Shown in pieces: positions 33,775 through 41,743 of a stretch of 64,000 nucleotides of DNA (position 1 is its first letter; every line of letters begins with the position of its first letter). The translations under genes and the position numbers were made by a program. Source of the DNA: Sporobacter sp942492735 (GTDB taxonomy: Bacteria; Bacillota; Clostridia; Oscillospirales; Oscillospiraceae); NCBI GenBank assembly GCA_942492735.1, contig OW818648.1, positions 2,418,001 through 2,482,000 of the forward strand, in the 5' to 3' direction. The notes below the pieces were generated by a model, which did not search any database, had not been told where the DNA came from, and was given only the letters and a program-made list of their open reading frames with translations.

Positions 33775-33945
33775 TTACTCGGCAGAAATTGCGTCCATCG
33801 GGCAGACCTCGCAGCAGGAGCCGCAGTCAACGCATTTTTCCGCATCGATCACATACTGGTCGGAGCCCTGTGAAATCGCTTCGACGGGGCAGTTGGGAGC
33901 GCAGGCTCCACAGGAAACACATTCCTTGCTAATTTTATATGCCAT
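33775..33945 (-). CDS. 2[4Fe-4S] ferredoxin
   Basis: The 56-residue electron carrier has two CxxCxxCxxxCP motifs (CVSCGACAPNCP and CVDCGSCCEVCP), the clostridial bacterial-type ferredoxin layout. It transfers electrons at low potential in the cytoplasm, for example to hydrogenase or from pyruvate oxidoreductase. The ATG at 33945 has GGAGGT seven bases upstream. It is a short single-gene unit with its own promoter. Confidence 0.95.
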   Translation of the reverse strand: MAYKISKECVSCGACAPNCPVEAISQGSDQYVIDAEKCVDCGSCCEVCPMDAISAE

Positions 33946-34005
33946 GTTAATACCTCCATTATTATGTACAGGAGCCTCTGAATGAGGCGTTAAGAAATCA
34001 TGAGT

Positions 34006-34033
34006 ATTTTACCACGAATATGCGAAAAATCAA
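34006..34033 (-). promoter_or_regulatory. Sigma-A promoter for the ferredoxin gene
   Basis: Minus strand TTGATT (34028-34033), 16-base spacer, TAAAAT (34006-34011), about 60 bases before the ATG. Confidence 0.65.
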
Positions 34034-34116
34034 TAGTTTAATTTAGGTTGTATAGATAACAGTACAATCGGTAAATATTAATCTATTCACATAAGTATGA
34101 CGAAAGGAGAACGGAC

Positions 34117-34293
34117 ATGGTAAAAAGCAGTGTATCGTGCCCCTGGGGCGATTGTCCGGATTTGGATCATGGCCCTAAAACCAGAGAACACGAGGGGCGA
34201 TTTTCAAAACGAATTATGTCAGAAAGCCAGATGGTGAAGAATAGTTCTGTGATGATGAAAAACGGCAATAACACGCAAAATCATGCGAAATGA
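34117..34293 (+). CDS. Small uncharacterised protein, 58 aa
   Basis: This short frame has a very good start: AAAGGAG at 34103-34109 and ATG at 34117. The sequence begins MVKSSVSCPWGDCPDLDHGP, with a Cys pair around WGD, then a basic, polar, Met/Asn/Ser-rich tail without a membrane segment. A promoter-like TTGTAT-N18-TAAATA is at 34048-34077. I recognise no family. The CPWGDC motif could bind metal. It lies between the ferredoxin gene (divergent) and the ctsR operon. Confidence 0.55.
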   Translation: MVKSSVSCPWGDCPDLDHGPKTREHEGRFSKRIMSESQMVKNSSVMMKNGNNTQNHAK

Positions 34294-34357
34294 AGAGATA
34301 ATAAACGATAGAGCTAGATAAACAGCTATTGCGGGGAATGGCTGCTTCTGACGGTAG

Positions 34358-34386
34358 TTGCGATACGTATCCTACTGATGTAATAT
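34358..34386 (+). promoter_or_regulatory. Sigma-A promoter of the ctsR operon
   Basis: TTGCGA (34358-34363), 17-base spacer, TAATAT (34381-34386). The CtsR operator starts 10 bases after the -10 box, covering the expected transcription start. Confidence 0.8.
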
Positions 34387-34395
34387 GAATTTAAA

Positions 34396-34412
34396 GGTCA
34401 AAGATAGTCAAA
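34396..34412 (+). promoter_or_regulatory. CtsR operator
   Basis: GGTCAAAGATAGTCAAA is an exact match to the CtsR heptad direct repeat (RGTCAAA-NAN-RGTCAAA). Its position just after the -10 box means CtsR would block this promoter and repress its own operon until heat or protein stress. Confidence 0.95.
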
Positions 34413-34439
34413 GTCAGTAATGATCGAGGTGATGCCCCT

Positions 34440-34889
34440 ATGGGAATGAGCGATATCATCGCCGGGTTTATCAACGAGACACTGAGCGAGATGAACGGAT
34501 GCGCTGAACTCCAGCGCTCAGAGCTCGCGAATAGATTCAAATGCGTACCAAGCCAGATTAATTATGTGATATCAACGCGTTTTTCACCTGAACACGGGTA
34601 TATCGTTGAAAGCAGACGAGGCGGCGGCGGATTTATAAGAATAACGCGCGTCTGTATGGAAGAGCAGCGGCTCATCATGCATACGGTGAACGCGGTCGGA
34701 GAAGAAATGGATCTGAATACAGCGGCGGCTCTGACGGCTAATCTCCTGCAGGGCGGTGCTGTAGACAAGAATGAAGCGCAGCTCATTATGGCGGCGATAG
34801 GAAACAGCGCTTTGAGGCCGGTACCTGCTCTGGAACGGGATATTGTGAGAGCAAGTATTTATAAACATATGCTGATTAATATTATTTAG
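34440..34889 (+). CDS. ctsR: CtsR class III heat-shock repressor
   Basis: The 149-residue winged-helix repressor of clp genes has a DNA-binding N-terminal domain with LANRFKCVPSQINYVISTRF and the beta-wing signature ESRRGGGGFIRI. The glycine-rich wing is also the heat sensor. The C-terminal helical half is the dimerisation region (LNTAAALTANLLQGG). GAGGTGAT lies before the ATG at 34440; the ATG at 34446 is an alternative. It is the first gene of ctsR-mcsA-clpC. Confidence 0.95.
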   Translation: MGMSDIIAGFINETLSEMNGCAELQRSELANRFKCVPSQINYVISTRFSPEHGYIVESRRGGGGFIRITRVCMEEQRLIMHTVNAVGEEMDLNTAAALTANLLQGGAVDKNEAQLIMAAIGNSALRPVPALERDIVRASIYKHMLINII

Positions 34890-35032
34890 CATCAGCATAA
34901 CGTCTTTTGGAAGGAGAATAAGTTTGAAAGATAAATCTTTCAAACTGGGTTTTGTGCCTTTCGGGTCTTCAGACCCGAAGTCCGGCATAGCCGTACACAG
35001 CACAATTCCCCAAGAAAGGAGTAGTTATATTA

Positions 35033-35497
35033 ATGAAATGCGATAATTGCGGAAAAGAAGAAGTGAATTTCCACTTTACATCGGATATTAACGGGAACAT
35101 AACGGAGAAGCATCTGTGTACCGATTGCGCAGGAAAGCTCGGTTTTACGGATGGATCAATAGACGGATCGGAACCTTCCTTTGAAGAAGTCTTTGCAGAA
35201 TTATTCGGGGCAAGGCCGAATAGGAGAATGCTTGGAGGCTTTGGCCTGGTGTTTCCGACATTCGTCATCCCGCTGATCGGCGTGCAGGCAGCGAACAACG
35301 GTTATGATGAAGCTGACACGACCCAGTCTGTAAAGCCCGTTGAGATTAAACCGGAGATCGATGTTGAAATGCAGAGGCGCCGCGAAGTCAATATTCTGCG
35401 TGAGCAGATGAAAAAGGCTGCGGTAGAAGAAAATTTTGAGAAGGCAGCCGCTATCCGAGATAATATCAGAAAACTTGAAATCGGTGATAATTCATAA
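35033..35497 (+). CDS. mcsA: McsA-type protein (UVR domain)
   Basis: The 154-residue protein has an N-terminal zinc-finger region with CDNC and CTDC pairs, and a C-terminal UVR motif (NILREQMKKAAVEENFEKAA...IRKLE) that binds the McsB kinase or Clp partners in Bacillus. The second zinc finger of full McsA is not seen. It modulates CtsR and ClpC activity. The start is fixed by AAAGGAG. In the 140 bases before it lie two small inverted repeats (34922-34942 and about 34957-34979), perhaps processing sites. Confidence 0.85.
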   Translation: MKCDNCGKEEVNFHFTSDINGNITEKHLCTDCAGKLGFTDGSIDGSEPSFEEVFAELFGARPNRRMLGGFGLVFPTFVIPLIGVQAANNGYDEADTTQSVKPVEIKPEIDVEMQRRREVNILREQMKKAAVEENFEKAAAIRDNIRKLEIGDNS

Positions 35498-35602
35498 AAT
35501 CAATAAAAATTGGTGATAAATGAACCGAAGGATACGTAAAGTGGCCGGCGTAGCAAACCGGCCACTGAATATAAACCGACATTGGTTATTGGAGGTAGAA
35601 TA

Positions 35603-38083
35603 ATGAGATTTGAAGACAGATTCACGGAACGAGCCAAAAGTGTTCTCGATCTGGCGCAGGCGGCTGCCGCCGAGCTGGGACATGGCTACGTCGGGAGCGA
35701 ACATATTCTTTTGGGTCTGGCGCGTGAGGGTGGCGGTGTCGCGGCAAAAGTATTGCGTGAATCAGGGCTAGACAGCCGATTGCTCCTGGACTTGATAGAA
35801 AAACACATCGGCCGCGGCGGACAGGGTGAAATTCCGCCTCAGGGCTTGACGCCGCGTGCGAAACGCGTCATCGAGCTGGCCGTCACCGAAGCGAACAGGC
35901 TTGGGCACAACTACATCGGCACAGAGCATCTGCTCATGGGAATTCTCCGCGAGCATGACAGTGTCGCCGCAAAGCTCGTCCTATCAACAGGCGTCGACCT
36001 GAACCGGATGTATACGGAAATACTCAATATTTTCGGCAGCAACGAGTATAAGCCGCGCCAGGCGGCGGCAGTCGGCAAAGCAAAGAAATCAGACACAAAA
36101 ACGCTCGACCAGTTTTCGCGCGACTTGACCGAAATGGCGCGCAGCGGCAGCCTGGATCCTGTCATCGGTCGCGAAAATGAGATACAGCGTGTTATCCAGA
36201 TACTGTCTCGGCGTACCAAGAACAACCCGGTCTTAATTGGTGAGCCCGGCGTCGGTAAAACGGCGATCGCGGAGGGACTGGCGCAGCGCGTCATCTCCGG
36301 AGATGTTCCTGAAATGCTCAAAGATAAGCGCGTCGTATCGCTCGACCTCACCGGCATGGTCGCCGGCACAAAGTACAGGGGAGACTTTGAAGAGCGCATT
36401 AAAGCGGCGATTGATGAAGTGATCAAAGCCGGAGACGTCATACTGTTCGTCGACGAGCTGCATACGATTATCGGCGCAGGTGCCGCCGAAGGCGCCATCG
36501 ATGCGTCAAATATCATCAAGCCAGCATTAGGCCGCGGCGAGATTCAGATGATCGGCGCGACAACACTGAACGAATATAGAAAGCATGTCGAAAAGGACGC
36601 GGCACTCGAACGGCGCTTCCAGCCGGTTACAGTCAACGAACCGTCTCAGGATGAATCGATTTTGATCCTCAAAGGGCTGCGTGATAAATATGAAGCGCAT
36701 CACAAGCTCAAGATCACCGATGAAGCGATTGAGGCTGCCGTAAAAATGTCCAGTCGCTATATCAATGACAGATACCTGCCCGACAAAGCCATCGACCTTA
36801 TCGATGAGGCGGCTTCACGCGTCCGGATGGAAAACCTGAAACTCCCGCCTGACCTAAAAGACCTTGAAGGCAAGAAGGAAGCGCTTGCTAACGAAAAGGA
36901 AGCAGCCGTCAAGAGCCAGGATTTCGAGCGTGCCGCGGGACTTAGAGACCATGAGCGCCAGCTCGATGAAGAAATCGAAAAAGCGCGGAAGAACTGGGAA
37001 GCCATCCGAAGCGGAGACCGCGGGAGCGTTGGCCCCGAGGACATCGCCGCCGTCGTCTCCGGCTGGATGGGAATTCCCGTCACCAGTATCACTGAGGATG
37101 AGGGCGAACGCCTCCTCAAGATGGAGGACGTGCTCCATAAGCGTGTTGTCGGCCAGAACGAGGCCGTAACGGCTGTTGCCAAGGCGCTCCGGCGCGGCCG
37201 TGTCGGGCTGAAAGACCCGAAACGCCCCATTGGCTCCTTCTTGTTCCTTGGTCCGACAGGTGTCGGTAAAACAGAACTTTGCAAAGCATTGGCGGAAGCC
37301 ATGTTCGGCGACGAAAACGCGATGCTGCGCGTCGACATGTCCGAATACATGGAAAAACACACCGTTTCAAAGCTAATCGGATCACCCCCAGGCTATGTCG
37401 GCTACGACGAGGGCGGCCAGCTAACGGAAAAAGTACGGCGTAAACCCTATTCTGTCCTGCTGTTCGATGAGATTGAGAAAGCACATGAAGACGTTTTTAA
37501 CATTATGCTCCAAATCATGGAGGACGGTATTCTGACGGATTCTCAAGGCCGCCGCGTTGATTTTAAAAATACGATCATCGTCATGACCTCAAACGTCGGC
37601 GCGCGCAATATCACAGATAAGCAGAAAAAGCTTGGGTTTGCTTCTGTGAGCACGAATGAAGAGAAAACGACGTTTGATAATATCAAAAGCGCCGTCATGG
37701 AGGAGCTCAAACGCACTTTCAAGCCCGAATTTCTCAACAGGGTGGATGAGACCATCGTTTTCCATCAACTCAGCCGTGAGAATATCCGTGAAATCAGCAC
37801 AATGATGCTTGAAGTCGTCAATACCCGTATTCTCGCCATGGGCATCACCATGACAGCCGACGAAGCGGCCATTGACCTGCTGTCGGAAAAAGGCTTCGAT
37901 CCCGTATACGGAGCCCGGCCTCTCCGGCGCGCCATACAAAGCGCCGTCGAAGATGCGGCAGCTGAAAAGATACTTGACGGCAGCATCAAGGCTGGCGACA
38001 AGGTAATCATCACTGTCGTCGACGGTAAAATCGAGCTTGTCGCAAACGCCGCGGATAAGCTCCCGGCGACTGCCGGTGTATAA
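35603..38083 (+). CDS. clpC: ClpC AAA+ chaperone/unfoldase
   Basis: The 826-residue Hsp100 unfoldase feeds proteins into ClpP. Domains: Clp N-domain repeats (1 to about 145), AAA-1 with Walker A GEPGVGKTAIAEG and Walker B VILFVDELH, a middle coiled coil containing a UVR-like segment (KDLEGKKEALANEKEAAVKS), and AAA-2 with GPTGVGKTELCKA, SEYMEKHTVSKLIGSPPGYV and VLLFDEIEKAH, ending in the D2-small domain. ClpP is not in the window. The ATG at 35603 follows GGAGGT at 35591-35596. No mcsB lies between mcsA and clpC. Confidence 0.97.
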   Translation: MRFEDRFTERAKSVLDLAQAAAAELGHGYVGSEHILLGLAREGGGVAAKVLRESGLDSRLLLDLIEKHIGRGGQGEIPPQGLTPRAKRVIELAVTEANRLGHNYIGTEHLLMGILREHDSVAAKLVLSTGVDLNRMYTEILNIFGSNEYKPRQAAAVGKAKKSDTKTLDQFSRDLTEMARSGSLDPVIGRENEIQRVIQILSRRTKNNPVLIGEPGVGKTAIAEGLAQRVISGDVPEMLKDKRVVSLDLTGMVAGTKYRGDFEERIKAAIDEVIKAGDVILFVDELHTIIGAGAAEGAIDASNIIKPALGRGEIQMIGATTLNEYRKHVEKDAALERRFQPVTVNEPSQDESILILKGLRDKYEAHHKLKITDEAIEAAVKMSSRYINDRYLPDKAIDLIDEAASRVRMENLKLPPDLKDLEGKKEALANEKEAAVKSQDFERAAGLRDHERQLDEEIEKARKNWEAIRSGDRGSVGPEDIAAVVSGWMGIPVTSITEDEGERLLKMEDVLHKRVVGQNEAVTAVAKALRRGRVGLKDPKRPIGSFLFLGPTGVGKTELCKALAEAMFGDENAMLRVDMSEYMEKHTVSKLIGSPPGYVGYDEGGQLTEKVRRKPYSVLLFDEIEKAHEDVFNIMLQIMEDGILTDSQGRRVDFKNTIIVMTSNVGARNITDKQKKLGFASVSTNEEKTTFDNIKSAVMEELKRTFKPEFLNRVDETIVFHQLSRENIREISTMMLEVVNTRILAMGITMTADEAAIDLLSEKGFDPVYGARPLRRAIQSAVEDAAAEKILDGSIKAGDKVIITVVDGKIELVANAADKLPATAGV

Positions 38084-38099
38084 AATCTCCTAAATAATA

Positions 38100-38145
38100 A
38101 AAAGGGCATGCCTGCGGATACATTATCCGAAAGCATGCCCTTTTT
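38100..38145 (+). terminator. Terminator of the ctsR-mcsA-clpC operon
   Basis: An 11-bp stem aaagggcatgc/gcatgcccttt (38101-38111 with 38133-38143) is followed by TT. Confidence 0.85.
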
Positions 38146-38236
38146 GCATGAATCCACATCGTTGGCAGCCGTGTTAGATTTTTAGACAGTACTACCAACA
38201 TTTTTTTGTCTTTTTTGTACATTATTTGAAAATATG

Positions 38237-38265
38237 TTGACGTAGCATGCGGCGTTCTTTATATT
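38237..38265 (+). promoter_or_regulatory. Sigma-A promoter for the WXG-like/LRR gene
   Basis: TTGACG (38237-38242), 17-base spacer, TATATT (38260-38265), 57 bases before the ATG. Confidence 0.75.
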
Positions 38266-38321
38266 TGAACTAAGATAATAGAAGTATACCGGCGCTGACT
38301 GGTATAAAAAGGAGTGAGATC

Positions 38322-40058
38322 ATGGCCAACCCATTTGACTTGACTTCAAGCGCGCCACCGGAGATTGACAACAGAGCAAGATTTTTCTTTATCAGGTTGT
38401 TTATGAAGTTCGGTCTGAAAAACCCATATGAAGAGAAAAAGGAAGAATTTACGGCGGAGCTTTTTGAAAAAAAGGCTCTCGCTATGCGAAACATCAGGAA
38501 CCGGTACGATTTCTATATCGAGCGAATGAGGTACCTGGTCGGAGATTTAGAGAGCTTGTGGCATAACGATCTCCAATCTTCCTTTATTGCGGAATTAGGA
38601 AATATGCGCAGTTCGCTCAAAAATTTCGGGTATCTCACGGACGAATATGTATCGCTTCTGGAGTTGGCGGCAAAGGAGCTTGCATTACATCCAATCGACA
38701 TCGTGAAATTACCGGAAGGTCATGAAGACCCAATTGATTTTTCTTTCACAAATGCACCGGACTTGAAGAAATCTCGTGAAGACCTGCAGACTGATGGTGA
38801 CTTCGGCATTAAAGGTACGACGAAGCAGCTGCCGGATAAAAGCTTCCTCTACTATTTATATAAGGTGCTCTCGAAATTGGGGCTCGATAATCCTTATGAT
38901 AATAAAGATTCACTTTTGACGCCCGAAAACCTGAAGAACAGAGCGCTTGACATGCGTTCTATTACAAGCCAGTATGATTATTACGTCCGAAAAATGCAGT
39001 ATCTCACTGAGGAAATGGAAAGAATATGGCATAATGATGCCCAATCGTCACTCGTTAGAGAATTGCAGAGTGTTCAGTGCATCGCCATAGATTATTCACA
39101 CCTCTGCGATGAATTTGCCTCACTGCTCGAAATCGCGGCGCAGGAGCTTCAAACGAACAGTGTTGATATAGATAAGGCGTCTGTCCTGTCGGACGGCAAG
39201 CAAGGGCCAGTGACGGTTGTTCTGTCTAACATACCGTATCTCAAGGCGTCCCGCATTGATCTGAAGGCTTACGACCCGTATTTTGAACGTACACAGGCAG
39301 GTATTGCGACAGATGTCACACTGTCGAGGAAAAATGCGGAGTACATTTATAACGTCTATGCGGATCATATCGAGCTTGTTAAATACATCGGGCTTAAAAG
39401 AACCGTCGAAATTCCGAGCGAAATCGACGGCTTGCCGGTTACCCACATCGGCCTGGACTGCTTTGCTATGGCGTGGCGTGTCAAGTTCGTCAGCATCACA
39501 GTACCGGACTCGGTCACGACGATCTATCATGGCGCATTCAGAGGCTGCCAGACCATCAGGGAGCTGAAGCTTTCGAAAAACCTGAAATATATCGGAAATT
39601 ACGCCTTCGCGTTCCTGACGGACCTTGAGCAGATCGACCTCCCGGAAAACGTTGTCTCGTTCGGTATGGGTGCCTTCAGAAACTGTGTCAGCCTCAAATG
39701 TGTGAATATCCCGGAAAGCACACTTATGAGAATCGGTAACGACTGTTTTTATGGCTGCAAGGACCTTGAAAGTGTCACCATCGGCAACGATGTTGTCGAT
39801 ATTGATGGGTGGGCATTTAAAACGTGTGAACATTTAAGCAATGTGAGTATGGGAAAGAATGTTACCAACATCGGGGAAAGTGCGTTTTATAACTGCATCC
39901 GTCTGATGAACCTCGAAATCCCCGAGTCAGTCTCGAAAATCGGTGATACCGCTTTCTATAGCAGAAGGGGCATCACATTGGGCGTTATTCCCGGATCAAC
40001 CGCCGAAAAATATGCCGTCGAAAATCACCTCCAGTTTGTCCCCAAAGAAAACATATAA
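38322..40058 (+). CDS. Tandem WXG100-like / BspA-type leucine-rich repeat protein
   Basis: The 578-residue protein has no signal peptide. Residues about 18-130 and 180-285 are two copies of one helical module: NPY motif, then MR.I...YD.Y...M.YL, a central WHND(L/A)QSS, and ...ELA..E. The Trp-centred turn between two long helices resembles WXG100/ESAT-6-like proteins. After a link with Asp/Lys come BspA-type leucine-rich repeats (about 345-560; SLKCVNIPES, LESVTIGNDVV, LMNLEIPESV). BspA repeats usually mediate binding to other proteins or surfaces. There is a good promoter and the gene is alone. Function unknown. Confidence 0.75.
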   Translation: MANPFDLTSSAPPEIDNRARFFFIRLFMKFGLKNPYEEKKEEFTAELFEKKALAMRNIRNRYDFYIERMRYLVGDLESLWHNDLQSSFIAELGNMRSSLKNFGYLTDEYVSLLELAAKELALHPIDIVKLPEGHEDPIDFSFTNAPDLKKSREDLQTDGDFGIKGTTKQLPDKSFLYYLYKVLSKLGLDNPYDNKDSLLTPENLKNRALDMRSITSQYDYYVRKMQYLTEEMERIWHNDAQSSLVRELQSVQCIAIDYSHLCDEFASLLEIAAQELQTNSVDIDKASVLSDGKQGPVTVVLSNIPYLKASRIDLKAYDPYFERTQAGIATDVTLSRKNAEYIYNVYADHIELVKYIGLKRTVEIPSEIDGLPVTHIGLDCFAMAWRVKFVSITVPDSVTTIYHGAFRGCQTIRELKLSKNLKYIGNYAFAFLTDLEQIDLPENVVSFGMGAFRNCVSLKCVNIPESTLMRIGNDCFYGCKDLESVTIGNDVVDIDGWAFKTCEHLSNVSMGKNVTNIGESAFYNCIRLMNLEIPESVSKIGDTAFYSRRGITLGVIPGSTAEKYAVENHLQFVPKENI

Positions 40059-40066
40059 CACGTAAC

Positions 40067-40128
40067 AAAAAGCCGGCTGCCAGTCACCGCGCGTCATGCG
40101 CGCAGTCACTGGCAGCCGGCATTTTTTC
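40067..40128. terminator. Long bidirectional terminator hairpin
   Basis: A 13-bp stem gccggctgccagt/actggcagccggc (40072-40084 with 40108-40120) encloses a second small hairpin cgcgc/gcgcg; T-run attttttc on the plus strand and A-run on the other side serve both convergent genes. Confidence 0.88.
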
Positions 40129-40495
40129 AGCTTTTATCTCCCGGCTTTGATATCAGTGCAATCAAATACCCAAAGAAAATCGCTGCACATATGCCGCCGG
40201 CGGCGGCCGTAAAACCACCGGTAAAAATGCCGATGACGCCTTTTTCGTCAACGGCTTTTTTTACACCTTCGGCCAGTACGTAACCGAAACCGGTGAGCGG
40301 CACCGTGGCTCCGGCACCGGCCCAATCGACGAGCGGCTTGTAGAGCCCAACCGCGCCGAGGACGACACCGGCGACAACGTACGCTGTGAGAATTCTTGCT
40401 GGTGTCAATTTTGTTTTATCAATAATGATCTGCCCAATCAGACAAAGCGCGCCGCCGACGGCAAATGCTTTTAAATATTCAAAAAAGATAGTCAT
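40127..40495 (-). CDS. spoVAE: SpoVAE, spore dipicolinate-channel membrane protein
   Basis: The 122-residue membrane protein with about four transmembrane segments matches SpoVAEb: YLKAFAVGGALCLIGQIII, LTPARILTAYVVAGVVLGAVG, LTGFGYVLAEGVKKA and GIFTGGFTAAAGGICAAI. It helps move Ca-dipicolinate into the forespore. It is encoded just downstream of spoVAD (15-base gap). Confidence 0.92.
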   Translation of the reverse strand: MTIFFEYLKAFAVGGALCLIGQIIIDKTKLTPARILTAYVVAGVVLGAVGLYKPLVDWAGAGATVPLTGFGYVLAEGVKKAVDEKGVIGIFTGGFTAAAGGICAAIFFGYLIALISKPGDKS

Positions 40496-40509
40496 TCGTA
40501 ACCCCTTCT

Positions 40510-41526
40510 CTATTTCGTTGTGGATATCGATACAGCACAGCAGATGCAGGGGATACTCTCGCCCTGCTGTGTCGAGGTCGGCGAGAGAAGGGCCCCTGTG
40601 GCTGCGAAAAGGATCTTTTTCCAGCGTCCCGCACGCATGCCATTGAGCAGATGACCGGACAAAACGCTCGCGGAGCAGCCACAGCCCGAGCCGCCGGCGT
40701 GGACATCCTGTGTGTCGCGGGAAAAAATCATAAGGCCGCAGTCATTGTAGTTGTGTGTCATATCGACTCCATCATTTCTGAAGAAATCAATCAGGATTTC
40801 AGCGCCCAAGATACCAAGATCGCCTGTGACGATTAAGTCATAGTCAGATGGCTGCAGAGCCAGGTCGTTAAAATGTGCGCTCAGCGTGCTGTATGCTGCC
40901 GGCGCCATCGCTGCTCCCATATTGTTCGCGTCCTTGATGCCTTGGTCGACGATTTTGCCGCATGTTACATGCTTGATATAAGGCCCCGGACCGTCTGAGG
41001 TCAAAATCAGAGCGCCGGAGCCAGTCACCGTCCACTGGGCTGTCGGCGTACGCTGGCCGCCGTATTCAAGAGGGAAGCGGAACTGTCGTTCGGCGCTGCA
41101 GAAATGTGAGGACGTGACAGCAGCGGTGCAGTCGGCAAAGCCGCCATCAATGGTCATTGCCGCCAGAGCAAGGCTTTCCGCCATTGTTGAGCAGGCGCCG
41201 TAGAGTCCGAAAAATGGAATACTGATGTCCCTGAGCGAAAAAGCCGAACCGATACATTGGTTTAAAAGATCGCCTGCAAATATAAATTCAATCGACGTCA
41301 GCGGAAGGGAGGCTTTCTCGAGCGCCTTGTTCAATGCCATTTTCTGCATGGCGCTTTCCGCCTTTTCCCATGTTTTTTCACCGAAAAATGCATCGTCATT
41401 TATAAAGTCGAAGCTGTCGCGCAGCGGTCCTTCGCCTTCTTTTTTCCCGACAACACAGGCGCTGGCAGCAATGGAGGGAGGATTCGGCAAGCTGATGCTT
41501 TGGCTTCCGACATGTTTTTGACTCGT
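40510..41526 (-). CDS. spoVAD: SpoVAD, with an apparent ACG start codon
   Basis: The 338-residue soluble thiolase-fold protein of the SpoVA complex binds dipicolinic acid. Motifs: PPSIAASACVVGKKEGEGPL, FIFAGDLLNQ, FGLYGACSTMAES, the CTAAVTSSHFCSAERQFRFP segment and GGSGCGCSASV. Conserved N-terminal sequence (KHVGSQSIS) lies upstream of the first usable standard start (TTG at 41490). The frame is closed by a TGA a few codons further up. The only codon in place behind the GAGGTGA site (41533-41539) is ACG at 41524-41526, six bases downstream, giving the normal family length. No spoVAC precedes it. Confidence 0.92.
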   Translation of the reverse strand, partial: TSQKHVGSQSISLPNPPSIAASACVVGKKEGEGPLRDSFDFINDDAFFGEKTWEKAESAMQKMALNKALEKASLPLTSIEFIFAGDLLNQCIGSAFSLRDISIPFFGLYGACSTMAESLALAAMTIDGGFADCTAAVTSSHFCSAERQFRFPLEYGGQRTPTAQWTVTGSGALILTSDGPGPYIKHVTCGKIVDQGIKDANNMGAAMAPAAYSTLSAHFNDLALQPSDYDLIVTGDLGILGAEILIDFFRNDGVDMTHNYNDCGLMIFSRDTQDVHAGGSGCGCSASVLSGHLLNGMRAGRWKKILFAATGALLSPTSTQQGESIPCICCAVSISTTK

Positions 41527-41621
41527 GAAAAATCACCTCTGATTATATAAGTTTGCTTATAGGATTAACGGTATTTTCAAATTTATGATGCGAAATCAAA
41601 TCAAACAATTATATTGGGTGA

Positions 41622-41650
41622 TTGCCCTCATAGGAAACTTATGTTATACT
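41622..41650 (+). promoter_or_regulatory. Upstream galE promoter
   Basis: TTGCCC (41622-41627), 17-base spacer, TATACT (41645-41650). Confidence 0.6.
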
Positions 41651-41695
41651 GTCATAAATTTACTAATGGAATTAAGAGGCGCAGACAAATACAAA

Positions 41696-41723
41696 TTGAC
41701 GAAATGTGCCGTTGCGGTACAAT
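41696..41723 (+). promoter_or_regulatory. Proximal galE promoter
   Basis: TTGACG (41696-41701), 16-base spacer, TACAAT (41718-41723), 20 bases before the ATG, leaving a very short leader. Confidence 0.65.
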
Positions 41724-41743
41724 ACAGCGGAGCGGAGGAAATC

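Noticed and set aside
41585..41743. N-terminal extension of GalE from 41585
   Set aside because: The extension is not homologous to GalE, and the internal ATG at 41744 has a good ribosome binding site and a promoter just upstream.
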